Shown: in pieces, positions 6,328-14,627 of the stretch
Layout of the letters: every line of letters starts with the position of its first letter
How positions within the stretch are numbered: the stretch's first letter is position 1
Source of the DNA: an uncultured Rikenellaceae bacterium
Lineage (GTDB): Bacteria > Bacteroidota > Bacteroidia > Bacteroidales > Rikenellaceae
Direction: 5' to 3'
Length of the DNA: 20,137 bases
NCBI GenBank assembly: GCA_904501625.1
Contig: CAJGBR010000027.1
Location: forward strand, 1-20,137
Notes under the pieces: model-generated
Told to the model about the DNA's origin: nothing
The model's database searches: none
Seen by the model: the letters and a program-made list of their open reading frames with translations, nothing else
Translations under genes and position numbers: made by a program

Positions 6328-7698
6328 ATGGCAAAACAACATCCGTCGATACCAAAGGGTACGAGAGATTTTTCGCCTGAGATTATGATCAGACGAAACT
6401 ACATATTCGATACGATTCGCAGTGTGTTCGGCAAATATGGATTTCTGCCATTGGAGACTCCATCGATGGAGAATCTGTCAACACTGATGGGTAAGTATGG
6501 AGAAGAGGGGGATAAATTGCTCTTCAAAATACTCAACTCGGGAGATTTTATGGGTGGAATTACAGATGATGATATTCATAACAGCACATCAGGAGCTTTG
6601 GCTGCACGTTTGTGTGAAAAGGGATTGCGATATGATTTGACAGTCCCGTTTGCACGTTACGTCGTTCAGCATCAGTCTGAAATCACCTTCCCATTCAAGC
6701 GTTATCAGATACAACCTGTATGGAGGGCAGACCGTCCTCAGAAGGGCCGTTACCGAGAATTTTATCAATGTGATGTCGATGTTATTGGATCGACATCTAT
6801 GATTAACGAGTTGGAATTGATTCAGATTGTAGAGACGGTTTTTGATCATCTTGGAATTCGTACTCTACTGAAAATCAATAATAGAAAGATACTTTATGGT
6901 ATTGCCGAGACGATAGGTTATGCCGACAAAATGATTGATATTACGGTTGCAATCGACAAACTTGATAAGATCGGGCTTGATGCAGTCAATGCCGAGTTGC
7001 AAGAACGTGGTATTAGTGCTGAGGCTGTCGAAATGCTTCAACCAATTCTGTCGCTGGAGGGAACTAACAGAGAAAAACTTGAACGCATTGCTCAGATTAT
7101 TTCGGGTTCAGAAACAGGCTTGAAGGGCGTTGAGGAGATGAGTCGTGTTTTGGACTATGTTGAGTCGGTTGGTGTCAAGTTGCCGATTGAATTGGATTTG
7201 TCGCTGGCACGTGGTTTGAACTATTATACGGGTGCAATTTTTGAAGTTAAAGCACTTGATTTTCAAATAGGTAGCATTTGTGGTGGAGGTCGTTATGATG
7301 ATCTTACCGGAATCTTTGGTTTGCCGGGAATGTCTGGTGTGGGAATATCGTTCGGCGCAGATAGAATCTATGATGTGATGTCGGGTCTGGATTTGTTCCC
7401 GATGAATGCTCAAACTTCGACACAACTGTTGTTCGTAAACTTTGGTGGTTTAGAAGAACTTGAGAGCCTGAAGGTTATACGAATGATGCGGGAGCGTGGA
7501 TTTATGTGTGAAATATATCCAGAAGCTGTGAAGATGAAAAAGCAGATGGATTATGCTAACCGCCGTTCAATTCCGTATGTGGCCATCATTGGAGAATCGG
7601 AACGTGTTGAGGGAAAGATTGTTGTTAAGAGAATGGCAGATGGCGAACAGAAGTCATATACTGTTTCGGAACTTGTTGATGAGTTTAAGTTGTATTAA
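6328..7698 (+). CDS. hisS: Histidyl-tRNA synthetase
   Basis: This class II synthetase charges tRNA-His. The 456-residue protein shows RYDLTVPFARYV (about 100-111), class II motif 2 in RADRPQKGRYREFYQCDVD (about 134-152), the histidine-binding LARGLNYYTG (about 294-303), GGGRYDDL (about 319-326) and motif 3 GVGISFGADR. A C-terminal anticodon-binding domain (about 365-456) follows. The stretch between GDKLLFKILNSGD and the RYDLT motif (about residues 76-98) is the insertion usual in Bacteroidota HisS. It is the last gene of the lipoprotein-ettA-hisS run and is closed by a strong terminator at 7723-7754. Confidence 0.97.
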   Translation: MAKQHPSIPKGTRDFSPEIMIRRNYIFDTIRSVFGKYGFLPLETPSMENLSTLMGKYGEEGDKLLFKILNSGDFMGGITDDDIHNSTSGALAARLCEKGLRYDLTVPFARYVVQHQSEITFPFKRYQIQPVWRADRPQKGRYREFYQCDVDVIGSTSMINELELIQIVETVFDHLGIRTLLKINNRKILYGIAETIGYADKMIDITVAIDKLDKIGLDAVNAELQERGISAEAVEMLQPILSLEGTNREKLERIAQIISGSETGLKGVEEMSRVLDYVESVGVKLPIELDLSLARGLNYYTGAIFEVKALDFQIGSICGGGRYDDLTGIFGLPGMSGVGISFGADRIYDVMSGLDLFPMNAQTSTQLLFVNFGGLEELESLKVIRMMRERGFMCEIYPEAVKMKKQMDYANRRSIPYVAIIGESERVEGKIVVKRMADGEQKSYTVSELVDEFKLY

Positions 7699-7722
7699 AT
7701 CTGACAGAACTGAAATATTGAG

Positions 7723-7754
7723 AGGTGGAGTGTTTGGTGACACTCCACTTTTTT
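7723..7754 (+). terminator. Rho-independent terminator after hisS
   Basis: GTGGAGTG (7725-7732) pairs with CACTCCAC (7741-7748) over 8 bp, extended by a G-U and an A-U pair, with an 8-base loop and a run of six T from 7749. It lies 27 bases after the hisS stop. Confidence 0.92.
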
Positions 7755-7755
7755 G

Positions 7756-7786
7756 TTTGATTTACGATTCAAAATTTTTACCTTTG
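7756..7786 (+). promoter_or_regulatory. Promoter of the tatD-like/tcdA pair
   Basis: TTTG (7756-7759), 19 bases, then TACCTTTG (7779-7786): a textbook Bacteroidota promoter. It starts immediately after the T-tract of the hisS terminator and lies 19 bases before the ATG at 7806, so the mRNA leader is very short. Confidence 0.85.
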
Positions 7787-7805
7787 TTTCGGAAATGTGT
7801 CGACA

Positions 7806-8444
7806 ATGAATTTTATAGATATTCACACACATCGTCATTGCTCTGATAATGAGGTTGTTGTCGTAAAATCGACTCTTTGGGACAGAGAATACTCCTCGGA
7901 ATGTCTCTATTCGGTAGGGATTCATCCGTGGGATTCTGGACGTGTATCCTTGCAGGAGGCTCGGTGCTGGCTTGAATCGCATTCTGATGCGATTGCTGTG
8001 GGTGAGTGTGGTTTTGATTTCGCAAGCGGACGAAGTGAGTTAAAGGCTCAGCAGAGATTGTTTGAGTTGCAGTTGGAATATGCTCATTCTCAGGGATTGC
8101 CGATGTTGATTCATTGTGTAAAGGGGTATAATGAATTGCTTGAGATGACTCGGGATTATCAGAAAGTGCAGTTTGTAGTACACGGGTTCAATGGGTCTGC
8201 TCAACTTGCCGAACAACTGCTGAAGCGAAATTTTAATCTGTCTTTTGGGGCAATGATAATTCGTAGTGAAAAATTGCAGAATCTGTTGAGATGGTTGCCT
8301 ATTGAGAATATTTTGATGGAGACGGATGATTCGTCTGTGGGGATCAGAGAGGTTTATGAGTGTGTCGGCAGAGTGAAAAGTATTGAGATAGAATCTCTGA
8401 AAGAATTGATATACAATAATTTTAAAAGAATATTCGAACTATGA
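7806..8444 (+). CDS. TatD-family metal-dependent hydrolase (short form)
   Basis: TatD enzymes are TIM-barrel phosphoesterases/DNases with two metal ions. The metal ligands are all visible in this 212-residue protein: His7 and His9 (IDIHTHRH), Glu67 (VGECGFD), His103 (LIHCVKG), His126 (VVHGFNG) and Asp174 (METDD). It is shorter than E. coli TatD (about 260 residues): the Arg- and Pro-rich loop that normally follows the ETD motif is missing and the stretch after GECGFD is compact. Similar short forms are common in this phylum. I chose ATG at 7806; an in-frame GTG at 7797 lies at or next to the expected transcription start. The stop overlaps the start of tcdA by 4 bases (ATGA), indicating translational coupling. 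Confidence 0.85.
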   Translation: MNFIDIHTHRHCSDNEVVVVKSTLWDREYSSECLYSVGIHPWDSGRVSLQEARCWLESHSDAIAVGECGFDFASGRSELKAQQRLFELQLEYAHSQGLPMLIHCVKGYNELLEMTRDYQKVQFVVHGFNGSAQLAEQLLKRNFNLSFGAMIIRSEKLQNLLRWLPIENILMETDDSSVGIREVYECVGRVKSIEIESLKELIYNNFKRIFEL

Positions 8445-9169
8445 ACAATTGGCTTGAAAGGACCGAATTGTTGTTAGGTACAGAGAAATTGGGGGCATTG
8501 TTGAGTGCAAATGTGCTTGTTGCCGGACTTGGCGGAGTCGGTGGGTATGCAGCCGAAATGCTTTGCCGTGCGGGAATAGGACGTATGACCATTGTTGATG
8601 GTGATGTTGTGGGCTTGTCAAATATTAATAGACAATTGATTGCAGTCCACGAAAATGTGGGGCAGAGTAAATGTGCCGAATTCGAAAAGAGGTTGAAATC
8701 GATTAACCCGAATATTGAATTGACTATAGTAGATAGATTTGTTGATGAGGAGTCATTCGGAGAGTTGCTTGACTTGTCGTCGTTCGATTATGTCGTGGAT
8801 GCGATTGATACGTTGTCGCCCAAAGTTGCCCTGATAAAGGGGGCTTTGGATAGGAATATTCCGCTTGTGAGTTCGATGGGAGCGGGTGCAAAGACCAATC
8901 CTGAGTTATTGGAAATATCTGATATATCTAAGTCGCATCATTGTCCATTGGCTCATATGTTGCGTAAACGGCTCTCAAGAATCGGAATTAAACGAGGATT
9001 TAGAGTGGTCTTCTCCCCGGAACCTGTTCGAGAAGGGTCAATGATTCTTTGTGAGGAAAGAAATAAAAAATCAAATGTGGGGACTATCTCTTATATGCCA
9101 CCTCTGTTTGGTATCTATTGTGCATCGGTTGTAATCAGAGATTTGCTGGGCGAAATGGAGTTAAAATAG
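8441..9169 (+). CDS. tcdA: tRNA threonylcarbamoyladenosine dehydratase TcdA
   Basis: TcdA (CsdL/YgdL) is an E1/ThiF-like ATP-dependent enzyme that cyclises t6A37 of ANN-decoding tRNAs to ct6A. The 242-residue protein opens with the helix containing RTELLLGTEKLGALL, then the nucleotide-binding GLGGVGGYAAE (about 29-39) and the ThiF-family LSNINRQL (about 63-70). DAIDTLSPK, SSMGAGAKTNPE and a late LRKRLSR follow as in TcdA rather than in ThiF or MoeB, and there are no CxxC zinc motifs. It overlaps the TatD-like gene by 4 bases. The next gene, thiL, has its own candidate promoter. Confidence 0.9.
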   Translation: MNNWLERTELLLGTEKLGALLSANVLVAGLGGVGGYAAEMLCRAGIGRMTIVDGDVVGLSNINRQLIAVHENVGQSKCAEFEKRLKSINPNIELTIVDRFVDEESFGELLDLSSFDYVVDAIDTLSPKVALIKGALDRNIPLVSSMGAGAKTNPELLEISDISKSHHCPLAHMLRKRLSRIGIKRGFRVVFSPEPVREGSMILCEERNKKSNVGTISYMPPLFGIYCASVVIRDLLGEMELK

Positions 9170-9196
9170 CAAACGTATTGTTCGACTGAAAATTAT

Positions 9197-9204
9197 TAAA
9201 TTTG
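9197..9204 (+). promoter_or_regulatory. Candidate -7 promoter element for thiL
   Basis: TAAATTTG matches TAnnTTTG, 26 bases before the thiL ATG and within the 61-base gap after tcdA. The nearest TTG (9178-9180) is slightly too close (16 bases), so the promoter is tentative. An A-rich run (9220-9228) precedes the start codon. Confidence 0.45.
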
Positions 9205-9230
9205 TAAGCAATAAGGATTAAAAAAAAAGT

Positions 9231-10256
9231 ATGAATACTGAAAAGAAAACAGATATTGCCGAGTATGGCGAATTCGGATTGATTGACCATTTGAGTTCCA
9301 AGTTTGAGAATAAACATTCGACAACCATAAAGGGAATAGGTGATGATGCAGCCGTAATAGATGCGGGTGATCACTATGTGTTGATTAGTAGTGAATTACT
9401 ACTGGAGGGAATTGCATTTGATTTGGTCTATACCCCGTTGCAGCATTTGGGCTACAAAGCGGTGACGGTTGCAGTGTCGGATATTTATGCTATGAATGGA
9501 ACCCCGACTCAGTTGACTCTCGGAATCGGAATATCTTCACGCTTTGCGGTCGAAGAACTAGATAGCCTCTACGAAGGTATACGATTGGGCTGCAAACATT
9601 ATGGAATTGATCTGGTCGGTGGAGATACTACATCTTCTGTGACGGGACTCTCAATTGCAGTTACGGCTGTAGGACGAGTTGATAAAGATAAAATTTGTTA
9701 TCGTTCGGGTGCAAAAATAAACGACGTAATCTGCATAACGGGCGATCTCGGTGGTGCATATATGGGACTGCGTTTACTCGATAGAGAGGGACGTGTGCTG
9801 AAAAATATTGCAGATCCGAAACCTAGTTTTGAAGGTTATGAGTATCTGTTGCGTAGGCAGTTGAGTCCTGAGGTGCCGATGTCTCTCAATCAACTGTTGG
9901 CAGATGCCGGGGTGAAACCGACCTCGATGATAGATTTGAGTGATGGCCTTGCATCAGATTTGTTGCAGGTTTGTCGTGCATCAGGAGTAGGAGCCAAGGT
10001 GTTCCTTGATAGATTGCCTATTGCCAGCGAAACATTTAAAATGGCTGAAGAGTTGAATACCGATCCTGTTATCGCAGTAATGAATGGTGGTGAAGATTAT
10101 GAAATGATGTTTACAATCTCACTTGAAGACAGAGATAAAGTTCTCGGTTTAGGTGGAATCGAGCAAATCGGATACATCGTGGCAGAAGATCGAGGTGTTA
10201 ATTTGACTACGCCTGACGGAGAGATGATTGCAGTAACTGCACCTGGTTTCAAGTAG
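9231..10256 (+). CDS. thiL: Thiamine-monophosphate kinase ThiL
   Basis: ThiL phosphorylates thiamine monophosphate to the active cofactor thiamine diphosphate. The 341-residue protein has the family frame: EFGLIDHL, GIGDDAAV (about 35-42), the VSDIYAMNGTP motif (about 82-92), VGGDTT (129-134), YRSGAK, DLSDGLASDL (about 235-244) and NGGEDYEMMF (about 285-294). It is unusual at one motif: the (S/T)TD-(L/T)-L-x-x-G-x-H-F block reads SSELLLEGIAF (residues 53-63), so the usual Asp is Glu55 and the usual His is Ala62. This may alter metal binding or activity; see findings. No other thiamine gene lies nearby. trkH follows after 23 bases. Confidence 0.88.
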   Translation: MNTEKKTDIAEYGEFGLIDHLSSKFENKHSTTIKGIGDDAAVIDAGDHYVLISSELLLEGIAFDLVYTPLQHLGYKAVTVAVSDIYAMNGTPTQLTLGIGISSRFAVEELDSLYEGIRLGCKHYGIDLVGGDTTSSVTGLSIAVTAVGRVDKDKICYRSGAKINDVICITGDLGGAYMGLRLLDREGRVLKNIADPKPSFEGYEYLLRRQLSPEVPMSLNQLLADAGVKPTSMIDLSDGLASDLLQVCRASGVGAKVFLDRLPIASETFKMAEELNTDPVIAVMNGGEDYEMMFTISLEDRDKVLGLGGIEQIGYIVAEDRGVNLTTPDGEMIAVTAPGFK

Positions 10257-10279
10257 CAATGTCTTGAAAAAATCTGAAA

Positions 10280-12091
10280 ATGCCAAAGAACTTTTTTCAG
10301 TACTATAAAAAATATCTGATACCCTATCTGGATATAACAAACCGGATAGCGGTTGTGGGATTGTTGTTGGTAAGCCTGATGTCACTCTTGTCATTGATAT
10401 ATCTGATTGGTTTTGATGTGGACCTTCAGCATAGGGAGATGATTCATAGGTTGTTAGACAGGTTGCCGTATGCCTTTATGGTTCTGGGTGTGTTGAGATT
10501 TTTTTCGTTAAACGAATCTGGTGGTAAACGGATAAAATTGCGGGTCTCAATTGTATACGGATTGTTGTTTGTAATCTTGTTGCCGGCACTTTTCAATAAT
10601 GGCAATAGTCTGATATGGAACTCGATACGGAAATTTTTGATGAACGATTACTATCAGGCAATCGTGTTGACAATGGTCTCGATACTTGAAATTTCCGGTG
10701 CAATAATCGGAATTATGAAACGTAGGGTTAATCCCTCCAAAGTATTTGTCATAAGTTTTTTGATGGTGATCCTAATCGGAATGGGATTGCTGTTGATGCC
10801 TAATGCAACTTATAACCGCTTGTCATTAATTGATGCATTGTTTGTATCGACAAGTGCAGTCTGTGTTACGGGATTGTCACCTGTGGACGTTGCAACAACA
10901 TTTACGCCGCTGGGTTTGGCAATAATTTGTCTGTTGATGCAGATCGGAGGATTGGGATTGATGACACTTACGAGTTTTTTCGCAGTCTTTTTTATGGGCA
11001 ATCGTTCGTTCTATAACCAGATGATATTGAGTGACATTTTTGGCTCGAATCAGTATGGTTCGTTGTTCGGCACCCTTTTGCGAATTATGGGATTTACGGC
11101 AATAATCGAAACTATTGGTTTTGTCTGCATTTGGTTGTCAATCCACGGCAAAATCGGTATGACTCTGACCGAGGAACTAGGATATGCACTATTTCATAGT
11201 GTGTCTGCATTCTGTAACGCGGGCTTCTCGACAGTGTCATCTGGATTGGGAACTCCCGCTTTTATGGGCAATAATGCACTATTACTGACAATGTCGGCTT
11301 TGATTATGCTCGGTAGTATCGGATTTCCGATACTCGAAAACTTTATGAAGGTAATCGTATTTTATCTTAAGACACTATTCAGATGGATATTTTCTCGTAA
11401 TAGCCGTTTGCGTCGCAGTCCGCACTTGTGGAATCTGAATAGTAAGATTGTTATTATTTCGACTTTTGGCTTAGTATTGCTTGGGACATTGTGTTTCCTG
11501 ATATTTGAGTGGAGCAAACTCTCTGGTGGAGTGTTGGATCATATTGTACAGAGTTTTTTTATGTCGGTTTCACCTCGAACTGCGGGATTTGGATTTTATG
11601 ATATGAACTCATACACCGTTCCGTCATTGATCGTGTTGGTATTTTTGATGTGGATAGGGGGAGGCAGTCAGTCTACGGCTGGAGGAGTCAAAGTGAATAC
11701 GTTTGCCGTTTCGGTGATAAATCTTTGGTCGGTGGTGAGAGAACGCAGTAAGGTTGAGGTTTTGGGACGAGAGTTGAGTGCAGGCTCGGTCAATCGGGCT
11801 AATGCAACGATATTTATGTCAATATTTGTCATTGGAATATCGGTGTTTATGCTTGTTCTATTAGAACCGACAATTAATTTTAAAGAGTTGTTTTTTGAGG
11901 CAATGGCAGCACTGACAACTGTAGGAATGGGGTTTGGAATAACCGAACAATTGGGAACAACTTCAAGATTGCTGGTAATCATATTGATGTTCGTCGGCAG
12001 AATTGGTTTAATAACATTGATGCTCGGACTTGTAAAACGTAATGACGAATTAGATGTAGATTTCCCGAAGGAGGATATAATAATAACATAA
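10280..12091 (+). CDS. trkH: TrkH/KtrB-family potassium uptake channel subunit
   Basis: This 603-residue inner-membrane protein is the K+-translocating subunit of a Trk/Ktr system. The four selectivity-filter loops of the SKT superfamily are visible in order: SAVCVTGLSP (about 190-201), SAFCNAGFST (about 309-318), SVSPRTAGFGF (about 429-439) and ALTTVGMGFG (about 544-553). The first three carry the conserved filter Gly after TG, AG and AG, the fourth after VG. About 160 residues with extra hydrophobic helices precede the first filter repeat, as usual in Bacteroidota members. It is followed after 10 bases by the RCK regulator gene, so channel and gating subunit are made together. The preceding thiL is 23 bases away and may share the transcript. 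Confidence 0.92.
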   Translation: MPKNFFQYYKKYLIPYLDITNRIAVVGLLLVSLMSLLSLIYLIGFDVDLQHREMIHRLLDRLPYAFMVLGVLRFFSLNESGGKRIKLRVSIVYGLLFVILLPALFNNGNSLIWNSIRKFLMNDYYQAIVLTMVSILEISGAIIGIMKRRVNPSKVFVISFLMVILIGMGLLLMPNATYNRLSLIDALFVSTSAVCVTGLSPVDVATTFTPLGLAIICLLMQIGGLGLMTLTSFFAVFFMGNRSFYNQMILSDIFGSNQYGSLFGTLLRIMGFTAIIETIGFVCIWLSIHGKIGMTLTEELGYALFHSVSAFCNAGFSTVSSGLGTPAFMGNNALLLTMSALIMLGSIGFPILENFMKVIVFYLKTLFRWIFSRNSRLRRSPHLWNLNSKIVIISTFGLVLLGTLCFLIFEWSKLSGGVLDHIVQSFFMSVSPRTAGFGFYDMNSYTVPSLIVLVFLMWIGGGSQSTAGGVKVNTFAVSVINLWSVVRERSKVEVLGRELSAGSVNRANATIFMSIFVIGISVFMLVLLEPTINFKELFFEAMAALTTVGMGFGITEQLGTTSRLLVIILMFVGRIGLITLMLGLVKRNDELDVDFPKEDIIIT

Positions 12092-12101
12092 TAGTTTCGA
12101 T

Positions 12102-12788
12102 ATGAAATTCACAATCATAGGACTTGGTAATTTTGGCCGTGTTTTGGCCGAAGAGTTGACTGCACTTGGACACGAAGTAGTTGGTGTTGATGTTGAAATG
12201 GCAAAGGTCGATGCCGTAAAAGACAAAGTGACAATGGCTTATCGAATGGACGCTTCAGATTTGATGTCATTAAGACGGCTACCACTGACCGAATCAGATG
12301 TTGTTGTCGTGGCAATAGGTGAGAATTTTGGCGATTCAATAAAAGTTGTTGCGATGCTCAAACAGATGAATATTGCCCATATCTATGCTCGTGCAATCGA
12401 TTCGATTCACGCTGGAGTGTTGCAGGCATTTGCTATTGATCGAGTTCTCAATCCCGAAGAGTTGTCTGCCAGAATGTTGGTCCACTCGCTTGATTCGGGA
12501 ATCGGGCTAGAAACGTTTGTCGTTGATGCAGAACATTATGTCGAGAAATTTCAGGTGCCGGAATCATTAGTTGGTCGTCGTGCAAATGAACTGAGATTGT
12601 TCGAAGAGTTTAGTCTTCAGTTGCTGTGTGTGTGTCGTGGAAACTCTTCAATAAATTTGCTTGGAATGAGAGTCTCAAATGAGACCGTAGTCGAAAATCA
12701 AGATTTGAATTTTGAATTAACGACAGAAGATAAGCTGGTTTGTTTCGGAAAATATAAGGACTTTAAGCGTTTTTGGAAGTCTGTATAG
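12102..12788 (+). CDS. trkA: TrkA/KtrA-family RCK regulatory subunit
   Basis: The 228-residue protein is the cytoplasmic gating partner of the TrkH-like channel encoded just upstream. An RCK_N (Rossmann) domain fills about residues 1-125, with the nucleotide-binding GLGNFGRVLAEEL at 7-19, the acidic VGVDVE at the end of the second strand and YARA near 106. An RCK_C domain (about 140-228) follows. One N+C unit, rather than the two in E. coli TrkA, makes it KtrA-like. Binding of ATP/ADP or NAD(H) to the first domain would control channel opening, as known for the family. No clear terminator follows. Confidence 0.92.
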   Translation: MKFTIIGLGNFGRVLAEELTALGHEVVGVDVEMAKVDAVKDKVTMAYRMDASDLMSLRRLPLTESDVVVVAIGENFGDSIKVVAMLKQMNIAHIYARAIDSIHAGVLQAFAIDRVLNPEELSARMLVHSLDSGIGLETFVVDAEHYVEKFQVPESLVGRRANELRLFEEFSLQLLCVCRGNSSINLLGMRVSNETVVENQDLNFELTTEDKLVCFGKYKDFKRFWKSV

Positions 12789-12829
12789 ACCATAATTTAT
12801 GTGTAATATCCGATTTTTGGGGATAAATA

Positions 12830-12859
12830 TTGTGATTTGACACAAAATGATTAATTTTG
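12830..12859 (+). promoter_or_regulatory. Promoter of the Na/Pi cotransporter gene
   Basis: TTG (12830-12832), 19 bases, then TAATTTTG (12852-12859), a TAnnTTTG match. The predicted transcription start would fall near 12866, inside the repeat block described next, leaving a leader of about 50 bases. Confidence 0.6.
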
Positions 12860-12896
12860 CACAATAAATGTGCACAATAAGTGTATACGTATACAC
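12858..12896. promoter_or_regulatory. Putative operator: tandem 13-base repeats plus 16-bp palindrome
   Basis: TGCACAATAAATG (12858-12870) and TGCACAATAAGTG (12871-12883) are adjacent 13-base repeats differing at one base. They run into GTGTATACGTATACAC (12881-12896), a perfect 16-bp palindrome. TGCACA/TGTGCA (12858-12863, 12869-12874) also forms a short inverted repeat. The block overlaps the predicted transcription start of the downstream gene, a natural position for a repressor site. No regulator can be named. Confidence 0.55.
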
Positions 12897-12917
12897 CGAA
12901 TTTTATTAGAGATTTAA

Positions 12918-14627
12918 ATGGATAGTCAGTTATTCCAAATTCTGACAATGTTGGGAGCACTCGGAATGTTCCTCTACGGAATGAAAACAATGAGTGACTC
13001 GTTGCAGAAAATTGCGGGAGATAAACTTCGTAATATCCTGGCTGCAATGACTTCCAATGTATTCAAACGCGTATTGGTAGGACTTTTGATTACGGTCATA
13101 GTCCAGTCTTCGAGTGCGACAACCGTGATGATAGTTAGTTTCGTTAATGCGGGGTTGATAAACCTGACGCAGGGCATCGGTATGATTATGGGTGCCAATA
13201 TCGGAACTACGGCAACTGTTTGGTTGATAAGTCTTTTCGGATTTAAAGTCGACCTTGGAATGTTAGCAATCCCACTGATCGGCATCGGGTTCCCGCTGTT
13301 GTTTATGAAGAGACCACGATTGAAATCTGCCGGTGAAATGATTGTCGGATTCTCGTTGCTGTTCCTCGGACTTGACTTGATGAAGAAGGCAATGAGTGGT
13401 TTGCAAAGTGATCCATCGTGGTTGGAATTCCTCTCTAATTTCAGTGATCTTGGTTATTGGTCGATTCTGTTGTTTGTGCTGATTGGTACACTTCTGACTG
13501 TGATAATTCAGGCTTCGAGTGCGACAATGGCTATTACCATTATTATGTGTAATAACGGTTGGATCCCGTTTGATTGTGCACTGGCAATGGTACTTGGCGA
13601 AAATATCGGTACGACGATTACTGCTAATCTGGCTGCAATTATTGCCAATACCGATGCAAAGAGAGCTGCTGTGGCCCATTTGGTATTCAATGTATTCGGT
13701 GTCGTATGGATGTTGATTGTGTTCGGATGGTTCGAAGATATGATAATCTCAATTGTCGAGTGGGGTGGCGGACTCAATCCGGTTGAATATGCAGAATCGA
13801 GACCGATTGCCTTGTCTTTATTCCATTCATTGTTCAATATTACGAACACGTGTCTCTTGGTTGGTTTTACAGCTACAATAGCACGCATTGTTACGAGAAT
13901 TGTTCCTCAAAATGACGAGAATGTGTCGAGTCTTAAGAACCTTGATAGAGGAATGCTCTCTGCGTCTCAACTCTCAATCGTACAGGTTCGGAACGAATTG
14001 GTGGCTTATGCTCAACGATCGGTCAAGATGTTCGGTTTTGTGCGTAGTTTGTTTGCCGAAACCAAAACTGATAAATTTGATCTGATTTATGAACGTATAC
14101 ATCGCTATGAAAATATAAGTGATAGTGTCGAAACAGAGATATATAACTATCTGTCAAAGACTTCTGAAGATTCAAAAGGCGATATGAAGTCAATTCAGAT
14201 TATGCTGAAGGTTGTATCTGATATTGAGAGAATGGCTGATTCGAACTATCGTCTGGCAAAATATATCAAGTTGAAACGCGATAACAAATTGAGCTTTACA
14301 CAGGAATTAAGAGGTAAGGTTAACCAAATTTTTGATCTGGTTGAGAGGGCTCAAATTGTTATGAATGATAATATCGAACAGAGCCCAACTGATGTTAATA
14401 AGGCAATGGAACGAGTCTATGAACTTGAACGTGAAATAAATAAGTTGAGATCTGATTTCCGAGAAAGTTATTTGGTGAATATTGATAAAATCGAATTGTG
14501 TCACAATTCGGTGGTGGTTTGTGCCGATATAATTGCCGAGGCTGAACGATTGGCCGATTCGATTGTTAAGGTCTCTGAGCATACACTAAATGTGGAATTG
14601 CATTCGAAACCGGATAGCAATGATTAA
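12918..14627 (+). CDS. Na+/phosphate cotransporter (NptA/PNaS family) with PhoU-like C-terminal domain
   Basis: The 569-residue protein couples sodium entry to phosphate uptake across the inner membrane, as known for the PNaS family. The two inverted Na/Pi repeats are marked by QSSSATTVMIVSFVNAG (about 63-79) and QASSATMAITIIMCNNGW (about 198-215), each followed by a GENIGTT or GANIGTT motif. Eight or so hydrophobic segments lie in residues 1-330. From about 350 to 560 comes a soluble, charged, helical PhoU-like region, probably cytoplasmic and regulatory. ATG at 12918 gives the expected MDSQLFQILTMLGALGMFLYGMK start. It lies behind the promoter and palindrome at 12830-12896 and overlaps birA by 8 bases. 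Confidence 0.92.
   Translation: MDSQLFQILTMLGALGMFLYGMKTMSDSLQKIAGDKLRNILAAMTSNVFKRVLVGLLITVIVQSSSATTVMIVSFVNAGLINLTQGIGMIMGANIGTTATVWLISLFGFKVDLGMLAIPLIGIGFPLLFMKRPRLKSAGEMIVGFSLLFLGLDLMKKAMSGLQSDPSWLEFLSNFSDLGYWSILLFVLIGTLLTVIIQASSATMAITIIMCNNGWIPFDCALAMVLGENIGTTITANLAAIIANTDAKRAAVAHLVFNVFGVVWMLIVFGWFEDMIISIVEWGGGLNPVEYAESRPIALSLFHSLFNITNTCLLVGFTATIARIVTRIVPQNDENVSSLKNLDRGMLSASQLSIVQVRNELVAYAQRSVKMFGFVRSLFAETKTDKFDLIYERIHRYENISDSVETEIYNYLSKTSEDSKGDMKSIQIMLKVVSDIERMADSNYRLAKYIKLKRDNKLSFTQELRGKVNQIFDLVERAQIVMNDNIEQSPTDVNKAMERVYELEREINKLRSDFRESYLVNIDKIELCHNSVVVCADIIAEAERLADSIVKVSEHTLNVELHSKPDSND

Noticed and set aside
12808..12826. Short TATCC/GGATA inverted repeat after trkA as a terminator
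   Set aside because: Only about five AT-rich pairs and no T-tract, too weak to support.
13263..13888. Minus-strand open frames of 126-138 codons inside the Na/Pi cotransporter
   Set aside because: These are shadows of the conserved transporter gene and show no domain signal.
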